This document shows positions 25,893-33,110 of a DNA stretch of 64,000 bases, piece by piece. The notes beneath the pieces were generated by a model. The model was not told the DNA's origin, searched no databases, and saw only the letters and a list, made by a program, of their open reading frames with translations. Both the position numbers and the translations under genes were made by a program. Position 1 is the first letter of the stretch; each line of letters starts with the position of its first letter. Source of the stretch: Janthinobacterium sp. PC23-8 (GTDB taxonomy: Bacteria; Pseudomonadota; Gammaproteobacteria; Burkholderiales; Burkholderiaceae_D); NCBI RefSeq assembly GCF_002250505.1, contig NZ_NJGY01000004.1, positions 111,426 to 175,425 of the forward strand, read 5' to 3'.

Positions 25893-27029
25893 TTACAGGG
25901 TACGCGAGATCAATTCTTTCATGATCTCATTCGTTCCACCGTAGATGCGTTGGGCGCGCGCATCGACATAAGCGCGCGCAATCGGGTATTCCCACATGTA
26001 GCCATAGCCGCCATGGAGCTGCACGCCCACGTCGACCACCTTGCACTGCAAATCGCTGCACCAATACTTGGCCATGGAGGCCGTGGTCGAATCGAGCCCG
26101 CCCTTGGCCAATTGCGCGATGCAGTGGTCGACGAAGATCCGTCCTATCTGGATCTCGGTTTTCAATTCCGCCAGAGAAAAACGGGTCGCCTGGAAATCGA
26201 GCACCGATTGGCCGAAGGCTTTGCGCTCACGCACATAGTCCACCGTCCATTGGAACGCGGCTTCGGCGGCCGCCATCGCGCTAATGGCGAGCTGCAAGCG
26301 CTCCCAGGGCAATTCCTGCATCGAATACGTGAAGCCCTTGCCTTGCTCGCCAAGCAAATTTGCCACGGGAATACACACGTCAGCAAAAAACAGTTCGCCC
26401 GTATCCTGGGATTTCAGGCCCATCTTCCTGAGCGGCGCGCCCTTGGTGAAACCGGGCATGTCTTTCTCGGCGATTAGCAGGCTGACGCCCTTGGCGCCAG
26501 CTGCCGGGTCCGTCTTGGCGACCACCACCACGAAGTCTGCCACCGTTGCGTTGGAAATAAATGTCTTGGCGCCGTTCAGAACATAATGGCCACCAGCCAG
26601 ATTGGCCGAGGTGCGTATGGCTTTCACGTCGGAGCCGGCACCGGGCTCGGTCATGCCCAATGCACCGACCAGCTCGCCAGTGGCCATGCGTGGCAGGAAG
26701 CGCTGCTTGATCTCCTCGCTGCCGTAATGAAGAATATAATTCCCGACAATCTCCGAATGCATGGTCAGCGACAGGCCTATGTTCGAAAATGCGGCCCCCT
26801 CTTCCAGGACAATCGCGGAATAAAGAAAATCTCCGCCAGCGCCGCCGTACTCCTCGGGGAGCGTCGGGCAGAGGATGCCGGCCTCGCCGGCCTTTCTGAA
26901 GAATTCACGGTCGAAGTGACCCTGTGCTTCCCAGCGTTCCCGATTCGGCTCAAATTCCTTCTCCAGGAAATGCCGCACCGTCTTTCGAAACAACTCATGT
27001 TCCGACGAATAGATCTCCCGCTTGTTCAT
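25893..27029 (-). CDS. Acyl-CoA dehydrogenase (medium/long-chain type)
   Basis: 378 aa from ATG 27027-27029, preceded by GGAGAG; a longer upstream frame is spurious. It has LGMTEPGAGSDVKAIRT, TFISNATVADF, RKAFGQSVLDFQATRFSLAEL and the C-terminal AQRIYGGTNEIMKELISRTL, the full set for FAD-dependent acyl-CoA dehydrogenases, with LHGGYGYMWEYPIARAYVD just before. It is a conventional homotetrameric type, unlike the split pair at 8082/9145. Confidence 0.92.
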   Translation of the reverse strand: MNKREIYSSEHELFRKTVRHFLEKEFEPNRERWEAQGHFDREFFRKAGEAGILCPTLPEEYGGAGGDFLYSAIVLEEGAAFSNIGLSLTMHSEIVGNYILHYGSEEIKQRFLPRMATGELVGALGMTEPGAGSDVKAIRTSANLAGGHYVLNGAKTFISNATVADFVVVVAKTDPAAGAKGVSLLIAEKDMPGFTKGAPLRKMGLKSQDTGELFFADVCIPVANLLGEQGKGFTYSMQELPWERLQLAISAMAAAEAAFQWTVDYVRERKAFGQSVLDFQATRFSLAELKTEIQIGRIFVDHCIAQLAKGGLDSTTASMAKYWCSDLQCKVVDVGVQLHGGYGYMWEYPIARAYVDARAQRIYGGTNEIMKELISRTL

Positions 27030-27114
27030 CCCTACTCTCCGATTCCCATTCAAGAAAACAGCCATGTTACGACTTGGCCACCACTGCAAGCGGCCCGGCC
27101 CCGCCCGGCAATCG

Positions 27115-28056
27115 TCAGTACAAAGCAGGATTGGGCGGCAACTGGCACGCCGCCAGATACTCGTCGCGCAGGCGCTCGACCAGCTCGGCGACCGTCGGGA
27201 TGTCGTGAATGGTGGCCACGCCATGTCCGGCGCTCCACACATCGCGCCAGGCCTTGGGGCCATCGGAGCGCCGCTCGCGGGCCTTCGCCTCCCAATCGTC
27301 GCCATAGACGCCTTGCAGACTCTTGCGCAACATATTGGCGTGCGTACCGGAGACTGCGTCGGTATAGGCAACGTCATCCGCAGACGAGTCGACTATCATT
27401 TGCTTGCATTGGGCGGGAGCCATCGATTCCTGGGTGGCCAGGAAGCGCGTGCCGATATACGCCATGTCCGCCCCCAGCACCTCGACCGCACGAATCCCGG
27501 CGCCGTCACTGATGGCGCCACCCAAGACCAGCGGACCGTCCCAGAATTGGCGAATCTCGCGCGCCAGGCTGAACAAGCTCTGGGTACCCGCATGCCCGCC
27601 CGCCCCGCTACCGACGGCGATCAGTCCGTCGACGCCGGCCTCGATCGCCTTGCGCGCATGGGTCGCGTTAATGACGTCGCTGAACACCACGCCGCCGTAG
27701 CTGCGCACGGCGTCGACCACCTTGGCCGGATTGCCCAGGCTGGTAATCAGGAAAGGCACCTTGTGCGCTACCGCTGCGGCAATATCGTCGTCGCAGCGCG
27801 GATTGCTCTTGTGAAGGATGAGATTGATACCGAAGGGTGCGCACGCTTGCTTGCCGTCGCCGCTTTCAAGGGCCGCGCCGATCTGGCCGAGCCACTGCGC
27901 AAGGACGTCACCATTGCGGGCGTTGAGGGATGGAAAACTTGCCGCGACCCCCGCCTTGCATGCGGCAATCACCAACTCCGGGCCGTTCACCAGAAACATC
28001 GGCGCCACGATTGCCGGAAGCCGCAACCGGCCTTGGAACAACTTCAGCATTGTCAT
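27115..28056 (-). CDS. Nitronate monooxygenase-family FMN protein (2-nitropropane dioxygenase-like)
   Basis: 313 aa TIM-barrel flavoprotein. It starts FQGRLRLPAIVAPMF and has the FMN phosphate segment VGSGAGGHAGTQSLF with LVLGGAISDGAGIRAVEVLGAD. Family members oxidise nitronates, but related proteins in acyl-CoA pathways act as enoyl-CoA-type reductases (actinobacterial IpdC in steroid ring degradation is of this fold). Nothing here suggests a nitro substrate, so a redox step on a CoA ester is more likely. GGAGAAATC precedes the ATG. It is first in its run, behind the operator at 28222. Confidence 0.83.
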   Translation of the reverse strand: MTMLKLFQGRLRLPAIVAPMFLVNGPELVIAACKAGVAASFPSLNARNGDVLAQWLGQIGAALESGDGKQACAPFGINLILHKSNPRCDDDIAAAVAHKVPFLITSLGNPAKVVDAVRSYGGVVFSDVINATHARKAIEAGVDGLIAVGSGAGGHAGTQSLFSLAREIRQFWDGPLVLGGAISDGAGIRAVEVLGADMAYIGTRFLATQESMAPAQCKQMIVDSSADDVAYTDAVSGTHANMLRKSLQGVYGDDWEAKARERRSDGPKAWRDVWSAGHGVATIHDIPTVAELVERLRDEYLAACQLPPNPALY

Positions 28057-28221
28057 GATTTCTCCGTGTTTGCGCCCTGGCGCAATATTGTGTGGAATCA
28101 GCGCCGCAAACGAACAGCCGGCCCTGCATTCAGCGCGCCGGTCCCGCCATTGCGCGTTGGCACAGCATGAGCAACGCCGTCCGGCACCGTCTCGGCAATT
28201 GCCAATTAAAATATATCACAA

Positions 28222-28235
28222 ACCGACACGTCGGT
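28222..28235. promoter_or_regulatory. TetR-like palindromic operator, site 4
   Basis: ACCGACACGTCGGT: perfect 6-bp arms with a 2-bp centre, flanked by AT-rich sequence, 166 bp upstream of the NMO-family gene. It lies in the 317-bp divergent region 28057-28373, which holds this site, site 5 and AT-rich promoter-like DNA but no further gene. Confidence 0.78.
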
Positions 28236-28309
28236 ATATTTAAATGTGACGCAACGTGGAGAACAAGGCGCGGATGTTTGACAAAGCCGCCTCAATACAA
28301 TTAAAATAA

Positions 28310-28323
28310 ACCGACGCGTCGTT
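28310..28323. promoter_or_regulatory. TetR-like palindromic operator, site 5
   Basis: ACCGACGCGTCGTT: one mismatch to ACCGACGCGTCGGT, in an AT-rich context about 50 bp upstream of the NTF2-fold gene. Its position mirrors site 3 relative to its gene. Confidence 0.7.
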
Positions 28324-28373
28324 TAACTTAATGCATCGATAGCATCAATTTCAAGCACCAAGGAGACATGCAA

Positions 28374-28775
28374 ATGCAAGCCACTGAACAACTTCTGGAT
28401 GTGACGCAGCGCCTGACCCGATGCTGGGACCAGCGCGACGTTGAAGGCACCCTGCAGTACTACACGGAAGATGTCGATTACAGCGAACCGGGCGCCGGTG
28501 TGCACATCAAGGGACGCGATGCGTTGCGCACCTATCTCAATCGCTATTTCGAGGCATGGGATACGCGCTGGACCATCCGCGAACACTACCGGCTGGAAGG
28601 CCAGGACGCCTTGGTGGCTTTCTGGGACATGGAAGTCTGGCGACCAGGCTCCCTTGATCGCCTGATGACCAAAGGGATGGATCTGCTTGTCATCCGCGGC
28701 GACCAGATCGCGCGCGACACCGTGTATTACGATCGCACGCAGCTTAAGTCGCTGCTCAAAAAACCTGCCGCCTGA
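28374..28775 (+). CDS. NTF2-like/SnoaL-type protein
   Basis: About 133 aa. Two ATGs lie at 28368 and 28374; AGGAG at 28361-28365 is only 2 nt from the first but 8 nt from the second, so 28374 is preferred. It starts with a long helix (LLDVTQRLTRCWDQRDVEG), then YYTEDVDYSEPGAGVHIKGRDAL and alternating strands ending VYYDRTQLKSLL, the cone-shaped NTF2 fold that includes ketosteroid isomerases, dehydratases and cyclases. No catalytic residue set is recognised. It is divergent from the NMO operon and shares its control region, so it probably acts in the same pathway. Confidence 0.8.
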   Translation: MQATEQLLDVTQRLTRCWDQRDVEGTLQYYTEDVDYSEPGAGVHIKGRDALRTYLNRYFEAWDTRWTIREHYRLEGQDALVAFWDMEVWRPGSLDRLMTKGMDLLVIRGDQIARDTVYYDRTQLKSLLKKPAA

Positions 28776-28793
28776 GCTGTTCATGATTCAAAG

Positions 28794-28820
28794 AAAAACC
28801 GGCCTCAGCCGGTTTTTTCT
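28794..28820. terminator. Intrinsic terminator, probably bidirectional
   Basis: A 10-bp perfect stem AAAAACCGGC / GCCGGTTTTT with loop CTCA, followed by T-rich DNA on the plus strand and by A-run-derived Us on the minus strand. It ends the NTF2-fold gene and overlaps the stop of the convergent SGNH-like gene. Confidence 0.85.
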
Positions 28821-29911
28821 TTTCGTCTTGCGCCATCCGCGAGGGCCGGAGCAAGAAGCGTGCAGCCGGTGCCGGCGCATAACAGTGGCAACAATTGCTG
28901 CGCCGCCAGGCCGTGCGCCACCTTGTTCCAGTGGCCATCCATCGGCAGGAAATCGAGCCGCTCGCGCTGCACCGCCCAGTGCCGCGCAAAGACCGGCTGC
29001 ATGTCGAGCACCGGATAGCCGTGTCGTTGCAACTGCTTGATCAGGAACTGCCGGTTGTCCGCCAGCCAGTTGAGCTGGCCATGGCGGGCATCGTAGAGTT
29101 GATTGCGCTCGCCATCGATGACGAAGATGTAGCGCATGCCGGCACTGCCCGGCACCGCGTTCAGCTGCGACAGGTAATAGTCAAACACCCGGGCGCGCGC
29201 AGCATTGGTGGCCGCGCTGACAGGTGCCGTGGCGGGGACGGCACTACGCCTGGCTTGCAGGGTCGAGGCAATCCAGTCCGGCAGTTTCAGGTTGTAATAC
29301 ACATAGCGCACCAGCGCGCAGTGCGACACCAGCTGTTTCAGCGGTGATTCCACATAGGCATTGTGCACCACGCGCACGCCGCGCACGCCCTCTTCGAACT
29401 GGCTGTGGCCGCGCGTGGCCGGCTGCAGCAGATGATTCATGCTGCCCGCATCGACCAGCACCACCACCGTGCGCGGATGCAGGCGCGGCACGTAATAGCG
29501 GGCCATCTCCAGGGTGTCGGCCAGGGTATTGCCGGAACTGGCGGCGGCCAGCACGGCGCCATTCAGTTGCCGCCCCAGCTGCCCCTGCAGGGTATCGGGC
29601 TGGTCGAGCATCAGGCTTTCCACAAAACTGTTGCCGAGCACCAGGACTTCCGGCCGTTCGCTGAAATCGGGCGAGTTGGCATAGCCTTGCCGGTTGGTCA
29701 CGCCACTACGGGCATTGTCGAGCGCCCAGCCATACGAATAGACATAGTCCTGGCGCGGCAGGTAGCGGCTGAGCGGCATGCGCGCGTCGCTCGCTTCGAG
29801 GCGCAAGCCATTGGCCACCGGCAAGCACTGCAGCACCAGCTCCAGCAGCAGGGCCATGGCCAGGGCACCGGCGCCGATAAAAAGAGGAGTACGCATGGCA
29901 GAGCGGTCCAT
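28805..29911 (-). CDS. SGNH-hydrolase-like membrane-anchored protein (AlgJ/AlgX-type partner of MBOAT)
   Basis: 368 aa. An N-terminal membrane segment (FIGAGALAMALLLELVL) is followed by VLVLGNSFVESLML, whose serine fits the SGNH block-I nucleophile, and by LPMDGHWNKVAHG near the C-terminus, whose Asp and His fit the DxxH dyad. Such proteins work with an MBOAT protein in O-acetylation of exported polysaccharides. ATG 29909-29911 lies immediately after the MBOAT stop (TGA-T-ATG), so it is translationally coupled; no Shine-Dalgarno is evident. Confidence 0.75.
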   Translation of the reverse strand: MDRSAMRTPLFIGAGALAMALLLELVLQCLPVANGLRLEASDARMPLSRYLPRQDYVYSYGWALDNARSGVTNRQGYANSPDFSERPEVLVLGNSFVESLMLDQPDTLQGQLGRQLNGAVLAAASSGNTLADTLEMARYYVPRLHPRTVVVLVDAGSMNHLLQPATRGHSQFEEGVRGVRVVHNAYVESPLKQLVSHCALVRYVYYNLKLPDWIASTLQARRSAVPATAPVSAATNAARARVFDYYLSQLNAVPGSAGMRYIFVIDGERNQLYDARHGQLNWLADNRQFLIKQLQRHGYPVLDMQPVFARHWAVQRERLDFLPMDGHWNKVAHGLAAQQLLPLLCAGTGCTLLAPALADGARRKEKTG

Positions 29912-29912
29912 A

Positions 29913-31385
29913 TCAGAAATTAAAGTACAAAAATTCGGACACGCCGCGCGTCTCGCTAACCGCCAGCAACAGCATGCACAACAGCAGCATGGCGCCCAGC
30001 AGCAGGGCGCCGCCCTGCCCTTCGAGCCGCTGTTCCTGCTCCGGCCGCAGGCCCCGGCCCAGCAACTGGTAGGCATTGGGCAGGCAGAATGCCGTCAGCG
30101 CGCAGGCCGCCAGCCAGGCCAGGCACGAGGGCAAGGCCATGATGCGGCTCATGCCCAGCATCGCGCCTTGCATGCCCGGGCTCAAGGTGCCGCCGGCCAT
30201 GGCCTGCAGCACGTCGACGGCGACGGCGACCGAGCTGGCGCGAAAGAAAACCCAGGCCAGCACCACCGCCAGGAAAGTCGCGGCCGCGCCAGCCAGCCTG
30301 AGCGCCAGGTTGCCGCGCTGCCCCAGCACATGGCGCAAGGCGTGGTTGACGATCAGGTAGGCGCCGTGCAGCATGCCCCACACGACAAAGGTCCAGTTGG
30401 CGCCATGCCACAAGCCGCCCAGCAACATGGTGAGAAACAGGTTGCGGTAGCGCTGGAACGCGCCATGGCGGTTGCCGCCCAGCGCGATATACAGATAGTC
30501 GCGCAGGAACGTCGACAGCGTGATGTGCCAGCGGCGCCAGAAATCGATGATCGAGGTGGCCTTGTAGGGAGAATTGAAATTGATCGGCAAGACGATGCCG
30601 AACATATAGGACAGGCCATAGGCCATGTCGGAATAAGCCGAAAAATCGAAATACAGCTGGAAGGTGTAGGCCAGCGCCCCGGCCCAGGCTTCGAGCATGG
30701 TCAGGTGCTGGTGATGCAGGTCGAACACGGGGCCGACAAAGCGCGCCACGCCGTCGGCCAGGATGACTTTCTTGAACAGGCCGATGGTAAAGTAGCCCAG
30801 GCCCAGCACCAGGCGGCCACGCTGGAACACATGCGAGGCCGGCTGCGAGAACTGCGGCATCATGTCCTTGTGATGCAGGATGGGGCCGGCGATCAGGTGC
30901 GGGAAATACGTCACGAACAGGCCATAACTTTCCGGGTGATAATCCTTGACCTTGCCCGCATGGCAGTCGACCAGATAGGCGATCTGGGTAAAGGTGAAGA
31001 ACGATATGCCGATGGGCAGGACCACGCCCAGCGGTGCGATGGACGCGCCCGTCAGGGCCGCCACATTGCCGAGCAAAAAGTCGGCATACTTGAAAAACAC
31101 CAGCAGCGACAGATTGAACACCAGGCCGGCCACCAGCGCCCCCTTGGCCGCCTTCAGGCGGCCCTGGCCGTGGCGCAGCGCAATGCCGCGGCCGACGGCG
31201 AAGTTGGTGCAGACCGACACGGCCAGCAGCGGCAGGAAGCTGATATCCCAATAACAGTAAAACGCCACCGAGGCGAACAGCAGGAAAATGATGGACAGCC
31301 GCAGTGAGTAGCGGGAAAGAACAAAATATCCAAGCAGGGCCAGCGGCAGGAAAACCAGGAAAAACGCAAACGAATTAAATAGCAC
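29913..31385 (-). CDS. MBOAT family O-acyltransferase
   Basis: 490 aa polytopic membrane protein of the AlgI/DltB group. The start is taken as GTG 31383-31385 (VLFNSFAFFLVFLPLAL) with AGGGA upstream, as no in-frame ATG fits. Diagnostic segments are PHLIAGPILHHKDMMPQF, FDFSAYSDMAYGLSYMFGI, FNSPYKATSIIDFWRRWHI and GGLWHGANWTFVVWG, the last containing the conserved active-site histidine. It should move acyl groups across the inner membrane to an extracytoplasmic acceptor. It overlaps the end of the upstream PEP-CTERM gene by 11 bp. Confidence 0.92.
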   Translation of the reverse strand: MLFNSFAFFLVFLPLALLGYFVLSRYSLRLSIIFLLFASVAFYCYWDISFLPLLAVSVCTNFAVGRGIALRHGQGRLKAAKGALVAGLVFNLSLLVFFKYADFLLGNVAALTGASIAPLGVVLPIGISFFTFTQIAYLVDCHAGKVKDYHPESYGLFVTYFPHLIAGPILHHKDMMPQFSQPASHVFQRGRLVLGLGYFTIGLFKKVILADGVARFVGPVFDLHHQHLTMLEAWAGALAYTFQLYFDFSAYSDMAYGLSYMFGIVLPINFNSPYKATSIIDFWRRWHITLSTFLRDYLYIALGGNRHGAFQRYRNLFLTMLLGGLWHGANWTFVVWGMLHGAYLIVNHALRHVLGQRGNLALRLAGAAATFLAVVLAWVFFRASSVAVAVDVLQAMAGGTLSPGMQGAMLGMSRIMALPSCLAWLAACALTAFCLPNAYQLLGRGLRPEQEQRLEGQGGALLLGAMLLLCMLLLAVSETRGVSEFLYFNF

Positions 31386-32136
31386 TGCACATCCCTGGCA
31401 AGGATGGATCGGCAGGCATGGCGCGCTTGCGCGCATACAGGCCGCCGAGCAGGGCCAGGCCCGCCAGCAGCATGCCGGCCGTGGCCGGCTGCGGCACCGC
31501 GCTGATGCTGTACACCTGCAGCGCGCCAAAGGTCAGCGCCGAGGCGTTGGCCGAACCGTCCACCAGGCTCAGGCCAGAGGCCGGCTGGCCAGCCGGGCTG
31601 TAGGTGTACAGATAGGAATAGCCACCGTTGGTCAGGTCGCGCGGCACGTACAGGTCGTGGCCGATGCCGAAGGTGGGGCCGAAATCGCGATCGTTGTAGG
31701 TCTGGCCGCTGCCGATGCCGTCGCCGCTGAAATACTGTTTCAGCTGCGGCAGCATCAAGCCCGATGTCAGGTTGAACAGAAAGGCCGTACGCTCGCTGTC
31801 GGGCATGGTGACATGCAGGCCGGCGCTGGCGCTCCAGCTTTGCGGATTGTAGCCGCCGACCAGCCAGGTCTGGCCCGCCTTGTTGCTCGCTTCCATGACG
31901 GAAAAGGTGCGTCCCTTGCCATCGGCCGCCGCGTGAAAGTCGAGCGAGGTGTCGCCCGCCGCCTTGGTGTAGATGGGCGTGAGCGACAGCGGGCCTTCAC
32001 CCAGCCACGATGACAGTTGCGCCGTATTTTGTTCAGACAACAATATCGGCGTGGTCGCGGCCTGCGCGCCCTGGCCAGACGCCAGGGCGGCCACTGCCAG
32101 CGCCCAGCTGCTGATGGTCTTGACAACAGTTTGCAT
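31375..32136 (-). CDS. PEP-CTERM-anchored protein with TLD-like domain
   Basis: 253 aa. A signal peptide (WALAVAALASGQGAQA) is followed by a domain with LTPIYTKAAGDTSLDFH, GRTFSVMEASN, WLVGGYNPQSW, TAFLFNLTSG and DFGPTFGIGHDLYV, matching the TLD (TLDc) pattern of GGY..W, FLF.L and GP.FG.GHDLY. The C-terminus has VPQPAT, a hydrophobic helix MLLAGLALLGGLY and ARKR, the PEP-CTERM/exosortase sorting signal with Gln for Glu, then an unusual 14-residue tail overlapping the next gene. It is probably exported and surface-anchored. Function is unknown; co-transcription with MBOAT/SGNH genes suggests an exopolysaccharide context. GAGGGA precedes the ATG. Confidence 0.78.
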   Translation of the reverse strand: MQTVVKTISSWALAVAALASGQGAQAATTPILLSEQNTAQLSSWLGEGPLSLTPIYTKAAGDTSLDFHAAADGKGRTFSVMEASNKAGQTWLVGGYNPQSWSASAGLHVTMPDSERTAFLFNLTSGLMLPQLKQYFSGDGIGSGQTYNDRDFGPTFGIGHDLYVPRDLTNGGYSYLYTYSPAGQPASGLSLVDGSANASALTFGALQVYSISAVPQPATAGMLLAGLALLGGLYARKRAMPADPSLPGMCSAI

Positions 32137-32260
32137 ACGTCCCTCACCGGTGATTGTTTATCTACCAGGGCATTATAGTGTTACCAAACAAAACATCCTT
32201 GATAATATTTTTATATGGCTTGGCACAAGGCCGGAGGCTGCCGCCGGTGAGGCTGGCCAA

Positions 32261-32305
32261 CAGCCGCTTCAGCCGTTTCAGCCGTTTCAGCCGTTTCAGT
32301 CGTTA
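32261..32305. repeat. Short tandem repeat, 9-bp unit CAGCCGTTT
   Basis: CAGCCGCTT (32261), three exact CAGCCGTTT copies (32270, 32279, 32288) and a degenerate CAGTCGTTA. The stop codon of the response-regulator gene falls in the last copies, so slippage here could alter the protein's C-terminus. Confidence 0.8.
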
Positions 32306-33021
32306 CCGGCATGCAGGCGCAGCAACCGGGCCTGATCGGCCGTACTGCGCACCAGCGTCGCCAGTGCGCCTTGCAGCGCCGCGCCGTCGAGCACCGGCGC
32401 TTGCAGCACGGCGGCCAGCTCGCCGGCTGCGGCGAACAATCCCAGGGTGCTGCAGCCCAGGTGCAGGCGTTCGACCTGCTGGCGCGCCTGGGCCGGCTCG
32501 CCGTGCGCCAGCAGCGTCTCGACCACGCTGGCGGCCGCCCCGGCCTGCTCCTGGAAGCCGGCCAGGTAGGCCTGCAGGCGTTCGCGATCGACGCCCAGCC
32601 GCCGCAAGGTCAGGCCCGGCGCTTCGGCCAGCGGCGCATCAGCGGCAGCGGCAGCGACAGCGCAGCAGGCATCGAGGTGCTGGCGCACCTGTTCCTGCTG
32701 GAACGGTTTGACGATATAGCCGGCGGCGCCGGCGCGCACCGCGTCGCGCACCGTGTCCTGGTCGTTGGCCGAGGACACCAGCACCAGCGGCATGGCGTCG
32801 AGCGCGCTGTCGGCGCGCACCTTGCGCAGCAACTCCATGCCGGACAGGCGCGGCATGCGCAGGTCGCAGAAACACAGGGTCGGGCGCAACCCGCCTTCGA
32901 GCTGCTGCCAGGCGGCGGCGCCGTCCTCCGCTTCCACGATATCGTGCACACCGCAACTGTCGATCAGGTGCATCAGCACCATGCGCGACACCACATCATC
33001 ATCGACCACCAGTACTTTCAT
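32296..33021 (-). CDS. Response regulator: CheY-like receiver plus degenerate Hpt-like domain
   Basis: 241 aa from ATG 33019-33021 (GGAGACGG upstream). Residues 1-120 form a receiver: KVLVVDDDVVSRMVL, phospho-acceptor Asp in FCDLRMPRLSG, and YIVKPFQ with the conserved lysine. The C-terminal half is helical and includes QVERLHLGCSTLGL, which resembles the Hpt core HxLKGxxxxLGA but has Glu-Arg where the phosphorylated His would be. There is no DNA-binding domain. It lies 89 bp downstream of the hybrid kinase, so it is a likely partner acting by protein interaction. Confidence 0.82.
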   Translation of the reverse strand: MKVLVVDDDVVSRMVLMHLIDSCGVHDIVEAEDGAAAWQQLEGGLRPTLCFCDLRMPRLSGMELLRKVRADSALDAMPLVLVSSANDQDTVRDAVRAGAAGYIVKPFQQEQVRQHLDACCAVAAAAADAPLAEAPGLTLRRLGVDRERLQAYLAGFQEQAGAAASVVETLLAHGEPAQARQQVERLHLGCSTLGLFAAAGELAAVLQAPVLDGAALQGALATLVRSTADQARLLRLHAGND

Positions 33022-33110
33022 TGCCGTCTCCATCGCCGGCGCCTGCAATACGCCGGGTCCTTATTCTACCGAACTTCGCGCTGGTCGCAGCGCAGATTGT
33101 TTTTCATGCA

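Noticed and set aside
1..28800. Horizontal transfer signs (IS, integrase, tRNA junction) around the catabolic island
   Set aside because: No mobile-element genes, flanking repeats or obvious base-composition break were seen; the left end is outside the window.
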